DNA from: Dysidea avara
Lineage: Eukaryota; Porifera; Demospongiae; Dictyoceratida; Dysideidae
Length of the DNA: 64,000 nucleotides
Reading direction: 5' to 3'
Assembly (NCBI RefSeq): GCF_963678975.1
Contig: NC_089285.1
Span: 10,402,694 to 10,466,693, forward strand
Shown here: one piece after another, positions 54,801-64,000 of the stretch
How positions within the stretch are numbered: the stretch's first letter is position 1
How the letters are laid out: each line of letters starts with the position of its first letter
Notes under the pieces: generated by a model
Told to the model about the DNA's origin: nothing
What the model saw: the letters and a program-made list of their open reading frames with translations, nothing else
Databases searched by the model: none
Position numbers and translations under genes: made by a program

Positions 54801-57800
54801 TACTATATCATTCCTCTACTACTCCAGTCAGAAGCTCATGGTCAAGGATTATGGAATTTGTTCCTTCCTTTGGAGACAGATCCTGATGGTTGCTATGGTG
54901 CTGGACTAACTAATCTAGAGTATGCTCACTTGTGTGAAGTGATGGGGAAGTCCCCGAATTTAGCCCCTGAGGTGTTCAACTGTAATGCTCCAGACACTGG
55001 CAACATGGAAGTGTTAGTGAAGTATGGGAGTGATGAGCAGAAGGTATTGTAGTGTTCATGAAGGTAGTGTGTAACTTTTAGTGTATACTGTACAGTGGAA
55101 CTGGTTAATTGGATGAGAGTTATGAGTGTTGTTCTGTTATAATAGTTGAAATTCAGTGTATTGAAAATTTTGTTAATTTCAATCTTGTTAGCTACATTGT
55201 TTTTTTAAAAGCACACAATAATGGGATTTTTTGTTATCTGAGGTCTCCAGTAATTTGGATAGGTGAAGTTCCACTATATTTACACAAATAAAATAATTAT
55301 AATGTTTAGTAGTGTTTTAAATATGTGAAATTTTTGATTATACTGTAGTGTAGAGAGAGAAATTATAAGAAAGTTTGATTTTGACTATTTTACTGCCCTA
55401 CATACTGCGCATTATATATTTAATAAATGCTGCATGAAATTAGTGCTGTTCACGTTGTTACTCATCAGGCTCGATGGCTCACTCCACTCCTCAATGGAGA
55501 GATAAGATCTTGTTTTGCCATGACAGAACCAGCCGTGGCATCAAGTGATGCTACCAACATCCAGTCTGAGATATGTCATGATGGGGACCACTATGTGCTT
55601 AATGGTCACAAGTGGTGGATATCAGGAGCTGTTCATCCTAAATGTGATATCTGTATCTTCATGGGCAAGACTGATCCTTCTGCTGCCAGACACAAGCAAC
55701 AGGTAGTGTAGAGTGTACTTTTAAATCACACATGTGTATTTATACGTCTGCATGTTTGTACATGATATAGTAACTCATGTCCCTATTAAAAAACTGGATT
55801 TTTACATAGGCAAAAATAGTGTTCCACTAATACTCTGTCTTTAGTCAGTATTGAAACAACTACTTCAAGTAATCCGTAGACCAAGGCAAAACAGACCACT
55901 ATTCTAATAGTGACTCTAACGTTATTTTGTATTGGGGCCTGTGTGGTGTTTTTGTGAGGTAATTTTTGGACTTGTGGTTCCACTACTGAAATATAGTCAG
56001 AACAGTATATATTTGTACACGAATTTTGCTGTGTTATTCCCTGTAAATTATTTTAAACATGGTGTTTAAATTTGTCCAGCATTTATTCAGGCCTCACTAT
56101 TTTTTATATCATGAGCTCTTGGTGCCGGTAGTACATTGACTTACCCACAGAGGTTTACTGTATTTATTTGATTAAACACCACAGCATTTATAACCTTAGT
56201 TCCTAAAATTAATGATGCGGCAACTATTCAAATTCGGCCACAACTTGATACTCTACAACAATGTTCAAGCCTAATTTATTATTTTTTAAATCAATTATGG
56301 CACCACTCAAGTGAGGCTACCATTGAAGGTGCAGCATGTTAATACAGTATTTTGCTATTAGTGGTACAACTAGGATACCATCAGTGCTGCTTGTGGCCAT
56401 ACCTTGGTAGTGATATTTGTGACAAAACTTCAACTGAAAGTTTAGTTCTACACATCCAATACACCCAAACTCATACACAATGTTATTCCTAATATGTAGC
56501 ACTAATATGTTGTTGTTTGTAGTCAATGATCCTCGTTCCCATGGATACCCCAGGTGTAAAGATAGTTCGTCCTCTCACAGTATATGGTTATGATGATGCC
56601 CCGTATGGTCATGCTGAAATGTTGTTTGAAAATGTCCGAGTACCTCAGGAGAACATGTTACTCGGTGAAGGTAGAGGATTTGAGATAGCTCAGGTGAGGG
56701 TTGTGTGCATGTGCTGGTGTATCGTTAGGTATGTATGTAATTTAAGGATAAGGTTGTATTTGCTGTCATAGCATGCACACATACACAATTCATATTTACA
56801 ACCCTTCCAGGGCAGACTTGGTCCAGGACGTATTCATCATTGTATGAGGCTGATTGGTATGGCAGAACGAGCCCTTGAGGCAATGAAGAGCAGGGTGAAG
56901 GAGAGGGTTGCATTTGGTAAACTGTTAGCTGAGCAGGACACAATAGTAGCATCCATTGCACAATCCAGAATGGAGATTGAACAAGCTAGGTGTGATATAT
57001 AGTTAAGTAGGAGTTTTAAATTTTATGGCAAGTGTAATTACTGTTTCCTATATCTTATTATACCACAAGTGCATGAAGCATGTGATACAAACAATTTATA
57101 TAATTGGACACCATCACATCATGTGTGACTTCCTTCACTGACTGATATCAGTAATACAATCAGGAGATGTGTTAGTGATGAATATGTTGTATAGTTCAGT
57201 TGTACATGTTTAGAACAAGGAAAATTATTTACCTTGTAATTTTGGTGTCACATCTAGTGTGTTTGTTACCATGGTTACTGATGATGTTATGGTTTGACCT
57301 GATCTTGGAAAACCTACCTTTTTGGCACATTGGTCAATTTTCTGTTTTATAGCTTAAATGAGGTACTGGGTGCTCATCTATCTTTTATTAAAATTTCAGC
57401 TTAATATCTTTAAGCATTCCTGAGATATGACCAATTTTCTGTCCTGTACATTACAAACTAACTTTTATGGTGATGTATTGAGTTCTGTGAGTGATTAAGG
57501 GTGACAAATGGTGACAAATCACTTTGTTTACCAATAATTCCACTCTTACCATATAAAATACTTTTAAAAACATTTCTGATAGTTTAATGAAGTATTCTTG
57601 GTACTTATGTGCAATTAAATGCCATGTATCATTGTCTAAGACTAAGTTTTAGCCATTTCAACACCTGAACAAATCATCTAATTTGTAAGTTACTTGTTGT
57701 CCCACACATGTAAAATTACTACATAGTCTGATATAATCATCCATATCTCCTAGGAAAAAGAAGCTATGGGTGTGAAACTTCACAGCAAGGATGTTTAATA

Positions 57801-59833
57801 GTTGCTTTATCTGAATGTGTAAAATATCAATTTTAAAGAAATCATTGAAATTTTCATTTGAGTTTTCCCAAAAAGTTTGTTTGTGCCCATAAGGTAGGTT
57901 TTCCAAGATCCGGTCACATATGCAAAGACAGTGTTTACAAAACATTCATTTCATGCTTGCCTTGTAGGAAGCTTTTCTCTCATGAGTAGTTTTTGTGATT
58001 AATTAGTGTTGATACCATTTAATTTGCAATGACCAACTCAATGGCATGATCGTCTATGTGCAAGTTTGTCAGCATGTATGCATTTAGGGCCTGTATTCTT
58101 CCTTCTCTCAGGTTACTTACTCTAAAGGCTGCACACCAAATGGACACAATTGGCAACAAAGTATGTATAGTAATATTATGTACATATTCATCATCATCAT
58201 CATCATCATTGTGTACTACTTGTTACTGTTGTAGGCAGCTAGGAAGGAGATAGCCATGATTAAGGTGGTTGCTCCGATGATGGCCCAACAAGTTATAGAC
58301 CGAGCCATACAGGTAGTGTAGAACATGTGTAGAATAATTGTGGATGGTGTGCAGACAACTCTGTGAGAAAAGTAGAATGTGCCCATTCAATCCTATTATT
58401 TCATAATTCCAGTGATTCACCTTACCATTATTCAATACATTTACAAATCACATCATAGTAACATTTGACACCTAAAGAAACACCTCAAAATATATAACTA
58501 TGGAACATTTGACCCTCAAATACACAACTGCTTTATTAGAGTGGTTTGTAAATGTGCACATATTGTTGTCATCTAACCATCAACACAAACTACATGTAGT
58601 TAACATCATATGTGACTGTCTCTGGGAAAACCGGTCTTATCGCCCATTTAAAAGTATCGAGAAACGTCGGTTTTAAATATTCTGTGTGTTGTAGCTGGCC
58701 AATGGTGGTAGCTACGCATACCAAATTTTCACACGTTTCACAACAATTTCTTACCTTCCTGATCATAGTGAACAGCTAAGTTTCCCGCCATTTTAGATAG
58801 TTTTTAAACCAAGGTTGTCTGTATCAGGTGAGCTCCAGAAGGGTGGGAGGCGGGGGCCCTGGAAGGCGGGCAAGATGGTGTTCAAAAATTGAAAAGAGAC
58901 GTGCTGGGATGAATTAGGCCAAGTTATAGGCCATTCAGGGCTCAGAACTGGCTAAAATGAAAGGAAATTTACAGCACAGGTCATTGTCCAACACCACAGA
59001 GCTGTACAGCCACACACAGCCATCTCCTGGTTGGCCAGGGCTCCATCAAGACCCCAGACCACTCGTACGGCTCGCCACCGTGGTGTAGAAAAGCAGCCAG
59101 CAAAAGCAGACCACTTTACTCTGGTGGACTGTGGCAGTGAAACTTGATAGTGCATTCATTAAGCTTTGTGTTTGTGTGAATAAATCAAACTTCCTGTCTT
59201 GGGCGATAAGAACGGTTTTCGTAGATCCAGTCACATATGCTGTCACCAGCTGCTATCTCTCAGTTACTAGTAATAGTTAATTCAGAGAAAGGAAAGTGAT
59301 TAATTGTTTTATCCTTCCTGTTAGTGATGTCATATTATCGGAACCACTGAGGTAGCACTAATAAGGGTTAGGGCCTGATAGGTAGTGAATAGTCACTTTT
59401 CAGGCTACCTTTACACCATACCGCAATGTCGTTTCTTATTCTAAATTATTGGTGTCATGTGACTGTTAAGAGTAACACTCTCAGGTCACCACATTTAAGA
59501 GTATCTTGTCTGGTTGTGAATGTGTAATGACTCTATGTGCACTGAAGCTGTAACATATTAAGGCATGCTGTGAGATGTACTTCAACAAAGTATTTGTATT
59601 GTGTAGTTTATAACATATTTGTGTCCTTATGTGTATAACTGGTTTAGAAGTAGTTGTATTATTATTAGAGCATGTATCTCCTCCATGTATTGTAGGCTCA
59701 TGGAGCTAAAGGTTTATCAGGAGACACTCTGCTAGCAGAGATGTTCAGTTGGGCTAGGATACTAAGACTAGCTGATGGGCCTGATGAGGTACACATCACT
59801 AGTGTAGGCAAGATGGAACTGAGAAACTCCTAG
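44555..59833 (+). CDS. ACAD10: ACAD10-type protein: HAD + APH-like kinase + acyl-CoA dehydrogenase
   Basis: Eleven exons: 44555-45091, 46119-47304, 48019-48171, 48625-48794, 54828-55043, 55469-55702, 56523-56693, 56811-56989, 58112-58160, 58235-58312 and 59696-59833; 1036 aa (human ACAD10 is about 1059). Residues 1-40 are Arg-rich and acid-free, a likely mitochondrial presequence. HAD module: VVFDLGGV (44-51; Gly where active HADs have the second Asp, as in this subfamily), AILTNN, KKPDP (189-193), FLDD (212-215). APH-like kinase: HGDYRIDN (464-471) and AILDWE (483-488). Acyl-CoA dehydrogenase from about 635: [41 protein letters not shown], and the family's LADGPDEVH near the end. In vertebrates ACAD10/11 process 4-hydroxy fatty acids: the kinase phosphorylates the hydroxyl and the dehydrogenase domain completes removal. 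The linker at about 590-627 is Ala/Pro/Ser-rich. The ATG at 44555 is the first that begins with a presequence. Confidence 0.92.
45092..46118 (+). other. Intron 1 of ACAD10
   Basis: GT-AG intron inside the HAD module. A doubled GGAGGTCTGGTCTG lies at 45310-45335. Nothing else is recognised. Confidence 0.6.
48801..48876 (+). repeat. (GT)38 microsatellite next to a splice donor
   Basis: An uninterrupted GT run begins 6 bases after the exon 4 donor (GTACCA then GTGTGT). A pure run of this length is expected to be highly length-variable between individuals. Because it consists of GT dinucleotides directly after the true donor, it offers many cryptic donor-like sites. Confidence 0.97.
49490..49660 (-). 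repeat. Dispersed repeat with donor-like sites (copy C, minus strand)
   Basis: On the minus strand: AGAAAGGGCATGTGCCACCA, GTGAGTATGTTATTGCGGCA, then TGACTGTGGTCAGGCTGGCA, GGCAGGCGGACCAAAAATCA. It is the same order as the plus-strand copy at 31072-31265. It lies in intron 4 of ACAD10, antisense to the gene. Confidence 0.65.
50036..52200 (+). repeat. 27-bp minisatellite with 134-bp higher-order repeat
   Basis: About 80 head-to-tail units of TGTTCTGTCTGTTTAGTGAT plus CAACAAA (27 bp). The variable sites are TCTGTC/TCCATC/TCCGTC and GTGATC/GTGTTC. A 26-bp variant (ATTTCTGTCCATTTAGTG...) recurs, and around 51275, 51410, 51541 and 51675 it comes about every 134 bp, that is one 26-mer plus four 27-mers. 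From about 51723 to 51990 one unit type (TCCATC with GTGATC) is repeated ten times with no change, a recently homogenised block. The flanks (50036-50300 and 52000-52200) are more degenerate, with unit-length changes. Confidence 0.95.
52449..52560 (+). repeat. 38-bp tandem repeat, three copies
   Basis: The unit TTGACGGAGACTCCTTCAAT followed by GGAACATCAACAAATTAA starts at 52449, 52487 and 52525. The first two are identical and the third has a few changes. It lies about 250 bp downstream of the 27-bp minisatellite and shares a TCAACAAATT phrase with it. Confidence 0.92.
52561..53039. other. Intronic stretch with no recognised feature
   Basis: AT-rich DNA between the tandem repeats and the CpG-richer block at 53040. 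No exon or repeat is recognised. Confidence 0.5.
57288..57921. mobile_element. ~630-bp MITE-like element (TTGGAAAACCTACC ends)
   Basis: The left end GACCTGATCTTGGAAAACCT with ACCTTTTTGGCACA and the right end GCCCATAAGGTAGGTTTTCC with AAGATCCGGTCACATA are inverted. The first 75 bp match the truncated copy at 7946-8024. It lies in intron 8 of ACAD10, and no transposase is seen. Confidence 0.8.
58190..58210 (+). repeat. (CAT)n microsatellite near an acceptor
   Basis: A run of seven CAT units sits about 25 bp upstream of the 58235 acceptor of ACAD10 exon 10. Confidence 0.85.
58608..59238 (+). mobile_element. ~630-bp MITE-like element (GGTCTTATCGCCCA family), copy 2
   Basis: The ends ATATGTGACTGTCTCTGGGA, AAACCGGTCTTATCGCCCA and TGGGCGATAAGAACGGTTTT, CGTAGATCCAGTCACATAT are inverted over about 38 bp. 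The interior matches 27241-27862 in opposite orientation (GAGCTCCAGAAGGGTGGGAG, CACCACAGAGCTGTACAGCC). It lies in intron 10 of ACAD10, with no ORF of recognisable function. Confidence 0.88.
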
Positions 59834-60866
59834 TAGTGATTGTGTGTACGTGTGTAAATGAATACAACGTGTGCAATACATTATATTTTTGACATTTTGA
59901 GTAGTCATAACTCCTGTAGTTGGTAATCATCATTCTGCCTTTTAATGTGAAGAAATCATAAGGTGTGTGGGAATTATTGTGGGGGTTAGTATAGCAGTAC
60001 AGTTGTTCTGACCAGTTTTGTTATAGAGAGAGCAAGTGCTAGTAGATACAAACATTACTAGAAATCAGTCAACTGTTAAGTTTGCAGTTTTTAAAGGAGT
60101 GGTCTTTTTATACAGGTGACCACTAAGAGTAAGTTCCAGGTTAATGGTATGTGATATTTGTATCTGACAAGTTCTTGGGTTGTTTTGCCTCTTAAATATT
60201 GACACAGCAAGTGACCTTCCTTTTACCTGATATATTTCACATTTTGTGAGCAATTTGGCTAACCCATGCCAGTTGCTAATATCAACTCCTTCAAATGTTT
60301 TCAGTCAGAAGAAGTCCATATATGGTTGTGTCTACAAAGCATTTTATAGAGTGTGTGGTTTGTTAGTTTGTATTAGTTGGTTGATTGGTCAAGCATTTGT
60401 GGGTATGCCAAATTGATCTATGAATAAAGAGGGTATTTGGTAACACCATTCCCAAGAGTTCATCTTTACACTATGCTCATGGCACAACCAGTTTTCTGTA
60501 TAAACAGATCACATTATTTTGTGCCAGCACAATAATAATGTATTTCAAAATCATGGACCAGCTATACAGCATTCCTACTGTAGCATAAACAAGCTGATCA
60601 TTTAATTTTAGGGATCAGTTCTTGTATGAATACTAAAACAAGTCTTGCCCTTTTCTTGCAAGCCATGTCTCCCTGGGAAATAGAGGACACCAAACAACAC
60701 GTATAACTATATACGAGTACCAGTGCAGTCCAATAAGAGTAAATTGATATTTAAAAACTGTACAGAATTATAAATAAGTTATTATACTGCAGTTACAAAC
60801 TATACAACCTGTAAGGATGATACAATTGCTAAGCAATGCAGTCATCACATACATGGGGTGACATTG
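59834..60866. other. Convergent intergenic region (ACAD10 / PX-SH3 gene)
   Basis: About 1 kb between two 3' ends, so it holds both 3' UTRs. AATAAA on the plus strand at 60422-60427 is a candidate for ACAD10 but far from the stop. No repeat of the families above is recognised. Confidence 0.5.
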
Positions 60867-63860
60867 TTAGTTATTGTTCGCTAGAGCTAGTTTTAACAAG
60901 TCCGGATCACTGGCTATAGCTTGTTTAACAAGATCCTGCAACTCTGGTCCGTTCTTCTGTATCAATACCTTCAAGATGGCTTCCATTGCCTTATCTTGTA
61001 ACTGAGTGCCATCATGTGATTGTGACCTTGGTAGTTGGTCTGAAGGTGCAGTAGTACTGTGTGGATCAATACTGTTACTACGACGATTAGCTTTTGGTGG
61101 TACATCTGGCATGGTTGGTTTCAACACTTTTCGCTGAGTTTCTGGTGAACTTGAATCTTTACGTGGAGGAGTAGGGGGAGGTGTCTTTCTTGACTTCCCT
61201 TTAGATACAGCTGTTGATTCTTCTAATTCCTCTTCCACTGGAGACATTGAAGATGTTGATGTTGTGTTGGTTTTGTTTGTAAACGCATTAGCAAAATGTG
61301 CACGGAATATTTCACTCTGTCGTGGTCTCAGTGGAATATTGGGAGAGTCATGGTCAGAAACATTAACAAGTGGCTTTGCTCTCATGCCCGGCTTAACCTC
61401 TGGACTAACCTTCTTCTGGTTCCTAGGAGATTTTCTACCTGTAGTTAACTCTTCTGTTGACAATCTCTTGGCAAACATTTCTTTGAGTTCGTCAACATTC
61501 TTTCTAGCATCAGTCATTTCTGGAGAGTTTTCACGACTACCCTTTTGACTACTACTTTCATTACTACTATCACTGTTTGTACTACTACTACGCACTCTTG
61601 AGGCCACTGGCTTCCTTCCCCAATAGTTACCATCATCAGTTGAGTGTTTCTCAGTAACTTCATGTTTGTAGTAGTCAGAATCTGAACTGCTACTTGTGCC
61701 AGATTTGTCTGACTTCCGTACTGGTCGAGGTGATGTTGTTTTCTTAATGACTTTTCTCCTTCCTCTCTCTGCTGTCTTACGAACAGTCCTCCTAAAGAAG
61801 AAAAATATTCAACCTTATTGTATGTTAAATGATTTTCTATAGCAAGTACACTACGATTAGTGCTGATAGTCATTACAAACAAAACTTGCTTTAACAAAAC
61901 AATTTTTACCTCCTGGGGGGTGGAGCCTTATTGTAAAAGCTATGATCGGACTTCCGCTTCTGCAAAGTGAAAGATACAGGCAATGAACCAATGATGTATT
62001 GGTAAAGGTACTTCTCTCACCTTCAATTGCAAGAAATAAGACTCAGATTCATGTTTATGCAAGAATGCAGCAGGGAATAGACCAATCTGACCCTTGTAAC
62101 TACACCAAGAGAAAACAGTCATAACATATCATATGATGTAGGATGGTATACATACTTGACTGTCCACCATCCTTCAATGGACTTCTTCACCACCTCAACG
62201 ACCCATCCTTGTTGTAGGGTAATCTCATCTGACTCTTGTGCAATATATGACTCTGTGGCAGCATACTGGCCTTCTGATCCTATATGTGTAGCAGACACAA
62301 TGATACAATACTGTATCAACAATGCTAGAAATATAAGGCTATATTGCACAGGGCTGGCCTTATCAATGAACACATATATTAACCCTCCCTGATTATCTAT
62401 GGATTCTGGTATACACTATATATTACTTCCTCTGCATGTAAACAATAACTATAACTTCATTACATCAAGTGATAGCATTCCATTTAGTAATGTCATAAAC
62501 AGCTAACCTTGATCTTCTGGTGAGCTGTGTCCAGAGGATGATGAAGGAAGGAGTGGACTAGCTCGTAATAGGTTTGGTAAGTCAGTGCTTCCCTCACTAT
62601 GTGAATGAACTGGCTCCAGGTAACTGCATGGTACCCAACCCTCTTTCTGGTCAATACTCACAAACCACCAACCTTAACAGGAGAGAGGTAATATGAATGG
62701 ATAAGAATAGTCGTGAGTTTGGTCAACTCACCATCTTCCATTTTGTCAATGACATGAATCAGTTGTTCCTCATCAAAACTGATTTGGCCATCCTCCTGGG
62801 CCTCATAGCTTGCTACAGCTTTGTACAACTCTGCATCTAGTGATGGAGTAATGGTTGATCCTGTGTCTGAACTGCTACCAGTGTCTGTCAATAAAAATAT
62901 ATAACCATTAATGCTGACCATATACAGGAAGGGAATAAAATATTTTGTAAATTATATTACTACATTAAGTTTTATTGCAGTGTTTACAATAGCAACCACA
63001 CATATCCTGTTTATTTCCCACATATATACACATCCCTTACCTTCGACCACAAACCCAAGGTAGCTTTTGTCATCATCAGCCCTATGATGATCTTCATCAT
63101 CAATCATTGTGCATGGTTGCAGGTAGGCTGCTGGTACCCAGCCTGACTTGCCATTGTGTTGAGCCATCCACCAACCTATATGAATAGACCACACCATATT
63201 GGTAACCCATTCATGTCCCATATACCATGAACTAAGGAGCTACTAAGAAGTGACTATTGTTGAGAAAACCATACGACTTCTTTGGTCATGCCACTTTCAT
63301 TGTATGCCATCTTACCTGACTCATCTTTACTGATCACAATCACTTTACTGCCTGCGGTGACCGACAACTGTTGGTTGCTGTCCTGTTCAAAATCAGCCAC
63401 TACACAGTGTTCCTCCCACAAATTACCGGTAGGGATTTTGAGTGGGTGCAGTGATGCAGGTCTTCCTAAGTCCAACCTGTAAACAAAAACATATTATTAT
63501 GACAATGTATTATGTCAAGTGGATCTCAACTAATTGCACTTAAAGTTCTGCTCTATCTACCAAGAGAAGGCAATAACAGATAACAAGCAGTCTTACTTCT
63601 CAAGAGGCTTGTCTCCAGGAAGAGGACCGAAAAATGTCAATACGTGAATGCTACCAGATATTTTCTCATCCAGTGTCACCAATTTCTGTGGAACAACATA
63701 TGATTGTGATACAATACTTCCTAACAAACACGTACACGTAAAAAAGTTTAAAAAAAAAGAATTCACACATATTTGGTATTTACCTGGCAATAAGAATTAA
63801 TGGCGTCCACCCTTGCCTCAGCCACCCTTGATACATGACTGCGTCCAATGAAAATCCTCT
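60867..63860 (-). CDS. PX + three-SH3 adaptor, p47phox/SH3PXD2-like (5' part outside window)
   Basis: Ten exons on the minus strand: 63860-63784, 63685-63597, 63476-63316, 63175-63041, 62884-62732, 62672-62508, 62279-62156, 62099-62021, 61959-61910 and 61791-60867; phases close, 651 aa visible. It begins inside a PX domain (RIFIGRSHVSRVAEARVDA, then KISGSIHVLTFFGP), the phosphoinositide-binding module whose end looks the same in p47phox. SH3-1: VVADFEQDSNQQLSVTAG... GWWMAQHNGKSGWVPAAYL. SH3-2: AVASYEAQEDGQISFDEE... GWWFVSIDQKEGWVPCSYL. SH3-3: ATESYIAQESDEITLQQG... GWWTVNYKGQIGLFPAAFL. Each SH3 is split by an intron just before or after its WW. Then come a basic RRTVRKTAERGRRK stretch, a long Ser-rich tail with KTPPPTPPRK (a possible SH3 ligand), and a helical C-terminus (DKAMEAILKVLIQKNGPELQ). 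Relatives organise NADPH oxidase or podosomes; which role applies here is open. The first PX exons lie beyond 64000. Confidence 0.88.
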
Positions 63861-64000
63861 CTATTAAGAGATAGGAAACATCATACAGCTATACTACTAT
63901 TATATAGTTATGTGCTTATATGGGAGGCCTACAATGGAAAGCTATCAGGCTAGCAATTGATCAATGATGAAGCCATCACAGTATATACAAAGGATGACCT
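63861..64000. other. Intron of the PX-SH3 gene at the window edge
   Basis: The acceptor of the first visible exon is CTCTTAATAG read on the minus strand. The 140 bases upstream hold no exon with PX homology, so the next exon lies outside the window. Confidence 0.6.

Larger units (their letters stand above)
48795..54827 (+). other. Intron 4 of ACAD10 (6 kb, repeat-rich)
   Basis: This intron divides the start of the dehydrogenase module (exon 4 ends IEQLK, exon 5 starts [14 protein letters not shown]). It contains, in order, (GT)38, a reversed dispersed repeat (49490-49660), a 27-bp minisatellite (50036-52200) and a 38-bp tandem repeat (52449-52560). The part at 53040-53340 is more G+C-rich with several CpGs and could be an island or the start of a nested transcript, but no protein is recognised. 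The remainder, 53350-54827, shows nothing. Confidence 0.7.

Overview
This window looks like nuclear DNA of an early-branching animal, most likely a demosponge. It is AT-rich and its genes are split by many short GT-AG introns. The genes have animal orthologues (MFSD8/CLN7, ACAD10, a PX+SH3 adaptor, a membrane-anchored collagen), and the spaces between them are packed with short palindromic, MITE-like repeats. The species assignment is an inference; no rRNA or mitochondrial marker is present.

Layout. 1-3955: repeats and decayed element fragments. 3956-5836 (-): a type II membrane-anchored collagen-like protein (3 exons, 276 aa). 5837-12586: no host gene recognised; several MITE-like inverted repeats and a LINE 3' end lying inside a larger inverted repeat. 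12587-14342 (+): a GMC-family flavin oxidoreductase (2 coding exons, 566 aa). 15599-24030 (+): a first MFSD8-like lysosomal transporter (11 exons, 543 aa). 24031-35648: about 11.6 kb of repeats. 35649-41267 (+): a second MFSD8-like gene with the same intron positions and phases (10 exons, 529 aa), so the two are a tandem duplication. 41268-44554: repeats. 44555-59833 (+): an ACAD10-type mitochondrial protein with HAD, APH-kinase-like and acyl-CoA dehydrogenase modules (11 exons, 1036 aa). Its roughly 6 kb fourth intron holds a (GT)38 run at the donor, a 2.1 kb minisatellite with higher-order structure and a second 38-bp tandem repeat. 60867 to beyond 63860 (-): the 3' part of a PX + three-SH3 adaptor of the p47phox/SH3PXD2 type, convergent with ACAD10 and running off the right edge.

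The genes do not form an operon or an obvious pathway. Themes are lysosomal transport (two paralogues), fatty acyl-CoA oxidation (ACAD10), membrane/NADPH-oxidase-type scaffolding (PX-SH3) and extracellular matrix (collagen). All exon models were built by eye from splice consensus, reading phase and family knowledge, and the phases close exactly in every gene listed. The least explained material is the repeat landscape: a dispersed ~18-bp motif (ACTGCTCTATTAGAGTAT) found alone, in a hairpin and downstream of a tRNA-like SINE head; nested MITEs including a hAT-type element with a clean 8-bp target duplication; repeats carrying conserved splice-donor-like sites; and the intronic minisatellite.
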